Assembly: GCF_028769735.1 (NCBI RefSeq)
Contig: NC_088173.1
Location: 63,210,421 to 63,274,420, forward strand
DNA: 64,000 bases
Direction: 5' to 3'
Origin: Zonotrichia leucophrys gambelii
Taxonomy: Eukaryota > Chordata > Aves > Passeriformes > Passerellidae
This document shows positions 50,216 to 62,281 of this stretch, piece by piece. Positions within the stretch are counted from its first letter, which is position 1. Each line of letters starts with the position of its first letter. A program made the position numbers and the translations under genes. The notes under the pieces are model-generated. The model was not told the DNA's origin. It worked only from the letters and a program-made list of their open reading frames with translations, and ran no database searches.

Positions 50216-53200
50216 TTTAGTAAGGCTGTTTTGCTGACTGCGTATTCACACTCTGAGCCTTCATGATTGTCAGGGTCAAGACTATATTACCTAATACTGT
50301 AAGGTCATTTACTCTTGAGAAATTGTACAAGCTCCAGCTGAAGAAAATGAGTAAAATGTCACATCGGTCATTCTCCTACACTATCAAAATTAGGTATCTG
50401 CATCAATGCCAAATGCATCATATATTTCAATTACCTTTATTGCTGTCCTGTCACATGTCAAGGGTACAAATATCCTTACTTCTGGATTGTGTATTCCTAT
50501 TTCTTACCTTATCTGCCCATACCTGAAAACTGCAAGGTCAGACCTACAGTGACAGGTAAAATTGTTTATGTGCAATATTAATTAAATGTTTCAGCTGAAT
50601 GGCCATTAGTTCTGTATGACATCATGGCCCATTCACCATTATTCATTTGTGTTTTACACTTCTGGCAAGATAAAGCAGCCTTAAATCAAAAGCTAACAGC
50701 TCTGAGATGAAGTGAATCTATGCTACAGTTTCTTAGATTGCTTAAAGTCATACAGTGGTTTCTAACTCTGCCCAAGCTTTATAGGAGAGAGTGCTGTTAC
50801 AAGAGTTTTGTTTCTCTTCCTTTCAGAAGGGAAGGGTGAATGCAAAAGTCTTGAAAACAAGTGGACAGAATTTATACAGCTTCTAAATCACCTGTCTTGT
50901 GATAGCCTTGAATGTCTTCATGTACAAGTATATGTATATGTATGCATATGTGTATATGTATAAGATGTATATGTATATACAATAATCATTACACATTTAT
51001 AATTTACCATGAAGAAGCTATTGGATGTGAACTCTGAATGTCCTGACCAAAAACCTATTCTCTAAGATGCATGCTTCTTCATTTACTTCTACTTCATTTT
51101 ACCTATGTTGAAGAGACCACGAAGGCCTCATTTCAGCAGAGGTAGAAACAAACATCTAGGTATCCCTCAAACTGGATATCCCCCAAACTCAACTGATGGG
51201 TTGCTTCCAAACTCCTCATTGTTGTAGAAAGTATTGAACAGTAATAGTTTTAGGAAGCACAACTAGATTTTAGTTGTGTGGTGGAACTGTGTAAGTGGTT
51301 AAACCTTATACTTTTCTAACTTTTCATTTGTTTCATTGTTTTATAAGCTGTTCTTTCTGAGTGCAACTTAATATGACAAATAAATAGCTGAGCTCAAATA
51401 TTTAAAAATCTTTAAAAAATGCTTTAATTATTAAAAAAAATCTACCTATTAGCAACAAAAATCTTTTGCAAGTCTTGTCTTTCTGTCTAACACTGAGTTT
51501 ATAATCATCCCTGGCACCAATGGCTGAGACACATAATATATCAAAAACCCTGATCTCTGCTGCAATCATTTGATATTTCACATCGTGCTCTTCAAGAATA
51601 CACTTTAATGTGTGAAGCCCTTCCTTTAATTGAAAATCTTTATTTCATCCAACAGCAGTTATTCTTTATCTTTCTATCTTCACAGAAATGGAAAGCTATT
51701 TATGTCTGCAGGTTACCAAACAATACTGCTATTCACACAAGAAAAGATTTAATTTTCTTTATTTGCTTTTAGCAACTGAAATTTTTGTTCCTCTTTTGTT
51801 CTCATGCTCCATGATACTGATTACCTTGCTCCATGACTATTTTAAAATAATTTAATGACTCAGAAATTGTATAGCTTTGAATTGTCTTTAACTGAGTATA
51901 ATTATTGAAAACCAGCTATTACATTTGGACTAGTTTCCATATTTTTATCTGTACAGATATATTTGGGATTATATTCATATAAAATTCATATATAACTATG
52001 GAAGGATATATTTGGATAAGGTTTTATCCATTTCATATAGGAAAGAACAGAAGTAAGAAATTATTCTTCAACATTTTAATTTTGTTCTCACTCCAATTAA
52101 TGCTTGATTTAGTTTTATAAAATGGATATTAATTAGTGTCTTCCTCATTTGTTCAATGCCTTCGCATGATTTAAAACCCAAACTAGAGATTAAAATAGAC
52201 AACAGTATCTCCAAGACAAGCAAACTTGTTTAGCCAGAAGACTGACAAACTTTGTACTAGCCCAAAATTTTCCCTTTATTTTTTTATTTTACAGCACTTA
52301 AATATTGAGAGAGTAGCAGATAAAAGTGGAATTCTAGTATTTCAGGACTACACCCTTATGGGAGACAGCTCAAAACATCTATTTGGTAACAGCATTTTTG
52401 TGAATATAACCTGTATATGAGTTTCTGTACAGAAATGCATCTTATCAGTTCTGCATTTAAGTAGCAAGGGCTCCAGACTTTTTCCAAAAACTGATTACTT
52501 ACACTAAACATTTACTTTTTTTTTTTTTTGCCACATATACATAAATATTCTTCTTTCTTCTTGCAATATTTCAGAAACAACTAAGTCATTCATGTTTTCA
52601 CCATTTCTAATTTTCAAGCCCCAAAAATCTCACTGTGAGAGAGGAATTCTCAGATGCTCTGCCCTATTTGGTAACATGCAGAAAATCAGATGCAGCGAGG
52701 AAATGGACAGGATTGTTTCCAAATATTTGATACAAATCCAAAACCCCTCAGGCCTGAATTTGTTTGGCAGAACAAACAATAGGAGAATAACATTGCCAAG
52801 ATCCTGCTGTCTATTCCCCTGTGTGCTTAATTATTTTTAGTCATTGATTGCCATTGGAATTTTTTTTTTATTTTGATTTTTCTAGAGCAAATTCACCAAA
52901 ACAACTGCTTAAGATGTCAGATTGTGCTATAGAAAGCTGTGGATTTCTAATATTTAAGTAGCATTAGACAAAACTATCAGTAATTTTCAATTTACCATTT
53001 ACAAATGTTATTTTCTTAATTCATGTGAAAAAGTAATGGAAAAGGAAAAAACAAAACCCCAAACCAAATCTATAGTTTTTTTTTTTTTTTTTTTTGCTCC
53101 TGGAGTCTTCCAGTGGGGAAATAGAAGCTCAGCTACTCAAACACTGGTGAATTATTTTCAGCTAGATTGCAGACTTTGGCATCTCTTCAAGATCCATTGT

Positions 53201-53250
53201 GAGATGGAACTAATAGGGTTTTTTTATTATTAAGTGACCAGAAATTGATA
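50216..53250. other. Unique non-coding DNA with minor repeats
   Basis: No gene is recognised. A strong splice-acceptor-like tract ends at about 50826 and opens a frame without stops for over 40 codons (see findings). A TATATG repeat is at 50927-50980. Poly-T runs occur at 52518-52530 and 53072-53093. Two ATG frames (64 codons at 52226-52420 and 82 codons at 52592-52840) carry no motif. Confidence 0.5.
50927..50980. repeat. TATATG-type microsatellite
   Basis: Imperfect TATATG/TGTATA units (GTATATGTATATGTATGCAT...) alternate purine and pyrimidine throughout. This is a typical AT/GT microsatellite. Confidence 0.9.
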
Positions 53251-53322
53251 CTTAGGACAAAGAATCCACACTAGACTATAAAGACACTTAGGGCAAACAA
53301 TCCATACTAGACTATAAAGACA
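53251..53322. repeat. 36-bp tandem duplication (two copies)
   Basis: CTTAGGACAAAGAATCCACA... (53251-53286) is followed at once by a 36-base copy (53287-53322) that differs at three positions. The 70-codon minus-strand frame over it contains a repeated CLYSLVWI peptide only because of this duplication. Confidence 0.95.
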
Positions 53323-56300
53323 CATACTTGTGTAGTTAATGTGTGTCTTCAATTTTATTTGTTTTCCTCTAATGATAGTCTTGATGATATCTACAATGAG
53401 CAAGGCTGGAGGAAAAGCACAAAGGCTGGGTTGCAGTGACATCTATGAGGAAGATAACAGTGGTAACTCCAACCACCAATGGGCAATAAACTTTATGTGA
53501 AAACATGAAGCTATCTGAGGTCCTCAGAACGTTCACTGCTCTGGGAAAATTTTTAAAGAAGCTGGAAGGCAAATACTACTTGAACAGCTGGCAAATCTTG
53601 CATTACTGAGAAGTTGTGGTCCTGCTGCCAACTGTCCCAAATGAGAATAAGGAGTCAGTATAGAACTCTTTGTTATATTAGGCAGGGAGAAGATCAGATT
53701 GTGCTTCAGGTGCTTGTGCAGCCAGTACTGGGAGGAGTATGATGAAGGAGGAATTATGTCCAACATTCAACAAACGGTGTCATCCCACTTCACTTAACAA
53801 GTCACACAGAAGAAAACACTGATTTTAATAAATGTCAGTTTTCCTGCCTGTCTGACAATGTTCCTCATTCTTTATGAAGAAACTTGTGGTAAGTCTTCAA
53901 GGCCTGATCAAGAGTGCTGGGAACTGCAAAACCCCATGCCAGTTATAGTGGCAAAGGCTGGTTTAGAAACTCTGGTAGGCCTGGGACCTTGTGCAGAGTC
54001 TGCTTTGGGGTCATGAGTACTATGAAGACGAAGAGTTGAAGCACATTAAAAAAAAAATAGAGGTTTTGGATACTTCTTCGAGGGAGTGTATTTCTGCTTG
54101 AAATGCAGCATGAACCTATGCATTCAAAAAAGTTTCAAAACTATATCATTTTTGAAATGATAAGATTTAATTGTTCCAAACAATCTTCAAAAGAAAATTT
54201 GTCTCCTAGTGAGGTATGTTAATCTTTTAGTGTTTTAATTCTTTTTCCTTAGCAGGAAAAAGAAAATAAAAACAAAAAAGGCCACCAGTTATTTATTGTA
54301 AAGCATTATAGGATATTTCTTCTTAAATCCAAGCACAAGTCTTACACTTTCTGGAAACTGAAGATTTCCTGATGTTTTCAAGATGATACAGTAGCAGTCA
54401 ACAAAATTCAGTATTTCCAGTCGTATCTCCTAGACTTGTCCTTTTGCTGTACACAACATCCTAATTTTACCATCAGAAATGTATGTGTGTTGGCAAGGTA
54501 ATCTGTAGAAACAGTTCTGCTTATACATTTAACATTGTGGCCTTTGAAATCAAATTCCCTTGTTTAGTGGATAGCAAATAGGAAATGTAAATTCTGTAAT
54601 GAAGATGTGATATTCTATTTAAAATAATTAATCTTGCAATTAAGTTTAGTAGGTGACACTAATTAATGTGTTTTTAAAGTTTTAAATAGTAAAGCTCTAA
54701 ATATTAAACTATTTAAAAATTATATAATGCAACATAAAAAGATTTTATCTAATGTTTCTTTTAAGTTTATGAATTCTTTTTCAGGTTTTATTTTTAGGCA
54801 CTGCTTTTTTTAAGGACCAGTAGCTCTAGCAGCTGTACATGTGCATATGTAGAAAATTGCAGCAGTTTGTGAAGCTATTTAATCTTCTGAGCAGAAATAT
54901 TTACAGATGGATACTGAAAACTATTATATAGAAGTTAAAGTTCTGTTAAGTCTTTGGATAGGAGCGGATGAGTACAAATAGGAAGCAGATAAAAAGTAGC
55001 TGAAAAAAACCTGATTTATTTAAAGTAGTATCTCTTCACATTGGATTTTGACACTTTAGTTTCTAGACTGAACAAACTCATACATTCAAAGCATTTCATG
55101 ATATATAGAAACAAACATTTTGCTGAGACAGATTTTGAGTAATTCAAAACAGTACTCTTGTGGCTGTTAGAAATTTATTCATTTATACAATATTAGATGC
55201 ACAACTATACATGGTTTTGTAAATGATGACACAAAAAACCCTCTAAATAAAGAATTCACATGAAAGTAATTTGTATTATGAATAAAGATACAGAACTTTT
55301 TCTCCTTTTATCTGTAAACAGCCCTTAAGGGGCTAGTTTCATTTTAATGTAGGATTGTCTCCCTGTAAACAGAGTACTTTTGAAAAAACACAGAGGAGTT
55401 TTACAGAGTTTTCTCTAAAACTCCAGTTTTAGAGAAATAAAACAGGAGTAACAGAAGAACAAGCAATGCAATCTTTGGTTTTGTAGCAATTCCCTGCAGA
55501 AGACCATTTCCATGATCCCTCCTTCTGCTTTAGCTGAAAGAGGATGCCCTATACCCTCTGCAGTCTTGGTGCCATCTACAAACCATCTACTGTTAACGCT
55601 GTCTGTTGGTCGTCCTTTTCTATGATTTGAAATCTGCTACATGTCTCAGTGGCAGCATTTTTACCTTATTTCAGTTTTCTTTGGGCAGAATTGGGGCAGG
55701 AAAAGTGAATGCTTGTAAGCTAGGGCAACTGAACAAAGGTTGAACACTTGCAGTGGATGTCAACCTATTGCAAAGAGAAAAATTTGCATCTATAGCATGA
55801 CTGTATTCTAGTTGTTCACATTCTTTTAAATTGACTCAGACTTTAAATAAAAATAGTTTTTTGGAAAGGTTTTCCAGTTCATCAAAACTAACATCAAAAT
55901 AAACCCCAATAAGCAGCCCCTTAGAAAGGCATCAGTGTCCAAACACAGACATAAAAGTGATAATTCCAGAAGCAGCATAAAATGTCGATTTAGACTGTAA
56001 ATGTCTAGACAAACGTTAAGACCAATTCTAAAGCAGATGCTAAGATTCTTCACTCTTTAGGACAACAAATATTTTCAGACTACTTAATAAAGCACAAATC
56101 TTTAACTGAAGTAAATGCAGATGGTGAAAATAATGCTCTTAATCCTTATTTTGAGACTGAGGAGTATGTCTCTTGCCACCAAACAGGGCTTTAAACAGAT
56201 TAGAAAAAGCAATAAAACAGGACTCCAAACTACTTAGATCATCATGTGTTTACCCACAATTTGTTAGTTCATTAAACTTACTTAAAATAAATTAAAATTT

Positions 56301-57840
56301 TAGATTCCATATGAAGTTGAGAGGCTTTACAAATCACAGAACAAAGAAGACATAGCCAGCTACAATTTAACAAAAATAGTCAAAAAAGGAGAAAAAGAAT
56401 GATGGGTTGTGGTTTTTTTGAAGTAGCTGACTATATCTTGCTTCTGTCATTTTAGACTCAAGACTTACTGAATTCTTCAATCTTCTACCACAATGCATTT
56501 CTTTATATATCCCTGAGAATTCCCTGCTTCATTGATACCTATTTATCTGGAGACTACAGACATTGCCCTTATCAGTTACAGATCAAAACACTAATAAATA
56601 CTTAAAAAGCAAATTTTAAGCAACTTTTAAGTTGTCATTGAATGACAACTTTTTGAATGCCAGTTCATTTCACAATGATATATGAAAAATGTTTAGATGG
56701 TGCATGTCCTTTATCTTTCTCTTCTCCTAAAAACTTCATCTATAAATACGAAAATTTCACTTAAAAATTTATAACCCTTTGTCTTCATTAAAATCAGAAA
56801 TTAATTCTAAGGCATGGTTCAAGATAAGCTCCTGTTCATTCAAACTTAATGCTGAGTGGTCTTTAAAGCAAGATATAAACTCCACAGTCCAGTGCTTTTC
56901 TAAATTTTACCTTAATAGTTAATATAAATACATAGAAAATTTAAAAAATTAAGTCTTACACTATTAGAAGAGACTCATGACAGAAATTGCAAGACATTAA
57001 AAAAGAAACTTTTTGATACAGCTACTATGTTTTAAACATTTTTTTTTAGCCACAGTTGTGCAAAGATGTGTGTTTTTTCTTTTTCCCCCATAGGTTTTTC
57101 AATGCTCTTTGTCATCATTTACAATTTGATGGACTTGCTTGAAAGACTTCACTTATCTTTTTTCAGTACCTGCAGAAGTTTCATGAAAAATTAAATAGTA
57201 ATGTAATGGCTACATTATTTTAGCTTTTTACACGTATTTCTTTGTAGTGCTTTTATATTGCATTTTTCTTTGCCAGAGGCAATCTAAAATAACTATCTCT
57301 TTCTTATCACTTATAATTTAGAGACAAATGTAATAGTTTCCTCTAAAGACTTCCTTAAATTATGAATCAGAAGGCTCTTTTATTGTAGTAGATTTTTAGA
57401 TGAGTAAGTCAGATGGTAGATGTGTTTAAATTTAAGGTACAGAGCTTAAAGTCGTACTCTTTACACAGAAAGCTACCTAAAAGGATACAGGATTTAGCTG
57501 GGAGAAAAGGGCTGAAAAATGCATTGTAATCAAACTGTGCTCCTCTTGGAGTCAATAATTATTCTACCATTACACCAGCAAAGAGTATGAGCAATACTGA
57601 CCGGTCTTGAAATTTGTGTGTGAGTTTTATTTTTAAAAGTTTTGCCAGTTACAGAAAGTAAAGAAATTAGTATAATATGCATATCTGGATATAGTAAAGT
57701 TCTAAAGTCAGAACAGAGAGAAGACCATCAAGTTACAAAATCAGTTATCTCTTTACTGTTTTTAAGATAAAATCCACTAAATATGAGACAACCAGCACAG
57801 CTGAATTTTAGTAAAGTTACTGAATTTCATGTGGGTACCA
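53323..57840. other. Unique non-coding DNA
   Basis: No gene or transposon is recognised. The segment at about 53390-54040 is less AT-rich and less repetitive than its surroundings, and its origin is unclear (see findings). Several minus-strand frames of 60-77 codons have no motif. Confidence 0.5.
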
Positions 57841-57854
57841 TTCCACACATAAAG

Positions 57855-58017
57855 TTGGGAGGGTTTGGGTGGTTTGGGGTTTTATTTGTTTGCTTGCTTG
57901 TTTGGTTGGTTTTGGGGTTTTGTTTGGTTGGCTGGTTTTGGTTGATTGCTTTTTGTTTCCTGTTTGTTTTTTTGGGTTTTTTTGGTGTTTTTTTTTTGTT
58001 TGTTTGTTTTGTTTTTA
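57855..58017. repeat. G/T-rich low-complexity tract
   Basis: The plus strand is composed almost wholly of G and T for about 160 bases (GGTTTGGGGTTTTATTTG, later TTGGTTGGTTTTGGGG). No fixed period is maintained. The hydrophobic 86-codon frame over it (57783-58043) is simply a translation of this G/T sequence and is not a membrane protein. Confidence 0.95.
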
Positions 58018-61000
58018 ACAGAAAGAAAGCTTCTTGCTTTTGAAGGAATATACAAGTTGTTTTGCTCCTTTCAGATCAGCAGAAGTACTTCTGCACACCA
58101 TACACAGGAGTGGTGTCATTTTCCTCCATTTTAAGGAAGGATATTCTGCAGCTGAGTATCTTGTCATTCCTAAGCAAATGAGTGGGGTGAAGACACATGA
58201 ATGTTCTTCACATCTGTTTACTGTATCACAAAACAGTCTATATATAAATTGTGATCATTTGCCTGCCAATCATCAAATGGAAAATTGATGTGCTACATTT
58301 TAGTTTTGCGAATTCATCAGAATGTGTTCAAAATTCCAACAAAATGTGTGATAAACCCCACTATTCCATGAGATTATTGGCTAAAAACATTATCCTTCTG
58401 TATTTGTTTCTATGTTATCTAAGCTTTCTAATATACAGTGTGATTTAATTTTTTTAATCTGAGTTTTGCAATAAAATATTTTACCTTTCATGTAAAATAC
58501 AAATGCACTGGCAGTATCAGAAAGGTGTAGTAGAATCAACTTTGAAAGAAATGTAGAGATTTTGTATACACAAAATGCCCTTTCAGTAGTCTTTTGATTC
58601 TTATCTACATAAATTTGGGAAGAGAATATTGACTGAGAGCAGTGCACAAATACAGATTTTTACTGCTACTGAAAGTGAAGCAAGTTATTCATTGCATTTG
58701 TCAGGTGTGACAATCAAGTAAAGCTCTCACAAAATATTAAATCATTATAGTACCATGTGTGCCCTTACAAACAAAGAAACAACCCAAACAAAAAGTAAAC
58801 AAAAAACCCCAACAACAATAAAAAACCCACACTACAAACCCATCAAAATATCCCCAGGTACTCAGGTATGCATATGAAAAGTAAAATAAATTGAATTAAT
58901 ACATTTAATTACCTACTTGCTGTCACCATCCTCTCGGCTAGTTGATAGAATTTTAGCCAGATGTTTCTACTCCAACCTTCAGTCTTGGTAGGAGAAAGAA
59001 GTCATTTGACCAGACCTCTGCTATGCTATTAAGCATCCTAAATGAATATGCTAAGTTTTTTGCCCCAGGATAATTCAGAACTTAAATTTTAGAATGTTAC
59101 TAATTATACAGAAGTATAAAAATGACAAAACAGTGATCTGTAAGTGTCAGGAAAATGTACAGTATTAATCTTTGCAAAATACTTGGAAAAAAGGGTTATT
59201 AAAGGCTCTATGGAAACAGAAGTACTAATTGAGCTTAATGGATTCTCACAGAACAGAGAGACAGCATGTACTGTAATTCAACAAATTACCTGTTGTTTTG
59301 AAGTCTGTGTTGTGCTGGAGTGAATAGATAAGGCTTTAGTGGAAACAGAGTTAAAATCATGCTCCCTCTTGATAGTTATTTAGGATTTTTTTTTACGGAG
59401 GAATATCTGCAATGACAAGGCTATGGTATTTCTGATCTTCACAGAAGTTACTGTCAGAGTACAGCAGACACGCCTACACAGCTAATTTGCTCTTATCATT
59501 GAATAACTGTGGTTACAGAAGAGACAGAATAAAATGATTTTATGGTTTAGGACAAACATTTCCAATAAACATAAAAAAGTTGCATTGAAAAACTTTGTTT
59601 GAAGTATTTATAAGCTTTGCTAATACATACTTTCTCAAACTATGTGCCTCTTTTCTTGTCTGAGTACATTAGAAAGGCTTTTTAACCCTCTATGTGCTGC
59701 CAAACATAGTCTTAATAGTAGTTTTAGTGGTTATTTCACATATTCTATTCAATTCTATTGCACATATTGAAAGCAGGCTTTAAAAAGTAGGAGAGACAAA
59801 AATTTGTCAATCTTCAGTCTCGCAGGACAGCACAAAAGTATAAACAAATTTCCCACTTGTCACCCTCTAATTTCTAAGAGTTTAGATGTAAAATTTGTAG
59901 GTCTTAAAATGACAAGAAAGAGAAACATTTAGTTGCCTTCAATAACACAATTTAGCTTTAGAAAAGACATTTCTAAAATAAAGACATGTTTATTGTTTCA
60001 AGGCAGGATATTTACTATTGTTGGTCTGTGGACTGAAGAGATTTGCTCCATGTTATTTTACATTTATTTCTATTTAGAAGGTGGTGTGGTTCTTTTCTTT
60101 TCTTTTTTTTTTTTTCCCTATGTGCAATACAAATTCTTTGAGCAAATTTTAATTTGTTTTTGTTCTTGTAGGGAGCACACTTATAAAGGACATGTCACTC
60201 CTAGGTCACAAAATACTCCATGATGCATTACATAAAGCAGGAAAATATCAAATTATTTAAGCCAGCTTTGAGTATCATGAAAATAGGTATTTTAAAATCA
60301 GAATTTTATTTTGAAATAAATCTTTGAAATACTATGTGGAAGCTGCTGAGAAAGTAAAATTAAGCACTTTCTCCATATTTGAAGCATTCTAATCCATTTA
60401 GTAGTTTGTGAAGCATATAAAATTTTAGATCTACTGCTGTGTAGTTTTCTTTACTTGTGTTTCAATGGTATAGTCAAGATCTGAATTTAGCATTAAAAGA
60501 CAACACAGTTGTACAGAGAAATGTTTGGTGTTCTCTGACCTTCCCATAATGGAGTAGATAATGAACATTCTATTAATTTTCTAAAGTAGCTCATAATTAG
60601 GATACTCTTTCAGATCAGACCTGGGAACTTAACTAAGTCATAAAACTGTGGAATTTGAAGTTAAGGTGTAAATTAAAAAACTCTTCCTAAAGCATTGAGG
60701 TGGGAGGTCACAGACCTCTCCTTTATTTGACAATGGGTAATCAGTGACCAAGAAGAGCATTTATTGGATAATATAGGCATACCTCCCCTCATAATTTGCA
60801 AATTGCACACCTTTTTAGTGTTATGCTGAACTTTCCACCTTCTGGGTACTCAGGTAAAGGGGTTTTCTCTGTGCAAGTGTAGAAAAAGTATTCAGTTCCC
60901 CACATCCTTTTCCAGGAGGACTGCAGTGCTCATGGTTTCTTTTTTCTCACTCTTAGGTCCACTTGCAGCATGTAATCACAGAGATATTACTTGTACTTTC

Positions 61001-62200
61001 TTCACTTGTTCCATGCAAATTTGCTGTATCATGTGTTTTACACATTTTGGTTGGGTTTCTTGCTACAGCTAAAACTGCAGTTCCCAAGATTGCATCAGCA
61101 AGTGACCACTGGGCAGCTCTTAACAATTCCAGTATCATTTTGTGCCTGTACTTCAAGTCTACAGCTGTCACACCATAGAGAATATTACACTACACTGCAT
61201 TATATTCAAGGGTCATAGATAGTTCATTCTGAACATAAGAAACAATTGTTAATAGTACCTAAGAGTTTTTTTAAAAAAAATCTTTACAGTAATAAGCATT
61301 ATGCAACCAAGATGCAGCAGCTAAAAAAAGTCAAATAAATCAAATAATCATTGACTGAATAACAGCCAATAAGTCTGGGCTTAGGTAATTTTTCTAACTG
61401 CTAAATAAGATTAAACACAACTCCAGACAGGCCAAAGTTTTAAAAAGGTCTAATAAGCTTTGTGGCCTCTGTTGTTAGTTTAATGCAGTACTGCATTTAC
61501 TGTGGTTGCTAGGCTACATATGACTGTGGACATATGAGCTATTATATTTTTACTATTTTTAAAGTAATATTCCACATTCCACAAACTGACATCCAAAGAC
61601 ATTTTAAGAGCACAGAGGAAAGAGAGCTACAAGGACAGATGGTCTTACCAGGTGTCAAGACAATTTTTCTCCACGAACAAACAACCTGAAAGAAGAGGAT
61701 CTCTTCTGAGAGGCAGTAAAGACCACTAACCTGCTGTTTCACAAAATGTTTTCATCTGATGACTAACAAAACACAAAAAATATTTTTTCACTTTCTCTCT
61801 GTATTTATTGCTATCCTAAGACTTTATTTGGGAAAAAAGGTAGCATAGATTTTTTTTTCTCTAGAAACAAAATTTTCAGAAGCAGTTTGTGTTTTATTTA
61901 AAAAGTCTGATCGACTAAAAGTTTGATCAACTAAGAGAAGGAATAAAATCTGGGTTTCAGGAAGCTTTTTTGTAATACTCCTGGTTTTTTTTAGGCTTCG
62001 TGTTTTGCATCTTGCATCTGTTTTCAAATTAAATGTATTTCATTAAATGCATCCATTCAAAGATAGACCTTTTTATATTATTCTCCTTTTAAGAAATCCT
62101 GCCTTCACACAAATAGAGAATTTCATATTGCTTTACAATACTCCCACTAGGCAATAATAATATTTGAGATAAAGCATAATTTAGACAGCAATTCTTTTCT
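58018..62200. other. Unique AT-rich non-coding DNA
   Basis: No gene or recognised transposon is seen. An A/C-rich tract lies at 58768-58845, with homopolymer T at 60102-60116. At 60953-61218, open frames overlap on both strands without any motif, as expected by chance. Confidence 0.5.
58768..58845. repeat. A/C-rich low-complexity tract
   Basis: The plus strand is almost pure A and C (ACAAACAAAGAAACAACCC, then AAAAAACCCCAACAACAAT). It mirrors in composition the G/T tract about 800 bases upstream. Confidence 0.85.
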
Positions 62201-62254
62201 ACTGAAAGCCATTTGCTTCAGAATGAATAGTCTCCTTTTCTACCTCATTCTCAG

Positions 62255-62275
62255 GACTCCTACTGGCCATACCAG
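62255..62275 (+). other. Candidate microexon flanked by strong splice sites
   Basis: A polypyrimidine-rich run (CTCCTTTTCTACCTCATTCTCAG region, 62232-62254) ends in CAG. It is followed by 21 bases, GACTCCTACTGGCCATACCAG, and an exact AG|GTAAGT donor (62274-62281). Twenty-one bases is a multiple of three and would read DSYWPYQ in one frame. An alternative reading is a small first exon starting at the ATG at 62223-62225 (MNSLLFYLILRTPTGHT), which resembles a signal peptide and uses the same donor. No neighbouring exon was found, so both are speculative and chance is possible. Confidence 0.2.
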
Positions 62276-62281
62276 GTAAGT

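Noticed and set aside
57783..58043. 86-codon hydrophobic frame that looks like a membrane protein
   Set aside because: It is the translation of a G/T-only low-complexity tract. The Phe/Leu/Val/Trp/Gly composition follows automatically.
60953..61218. Overlapping open frames of 71-75 codons on both strands as a possible small gene pair
   Set aside because: No motif, no codon bias visible, and frames are open on both strands at once, as happens by chance in short low-stop stretches.
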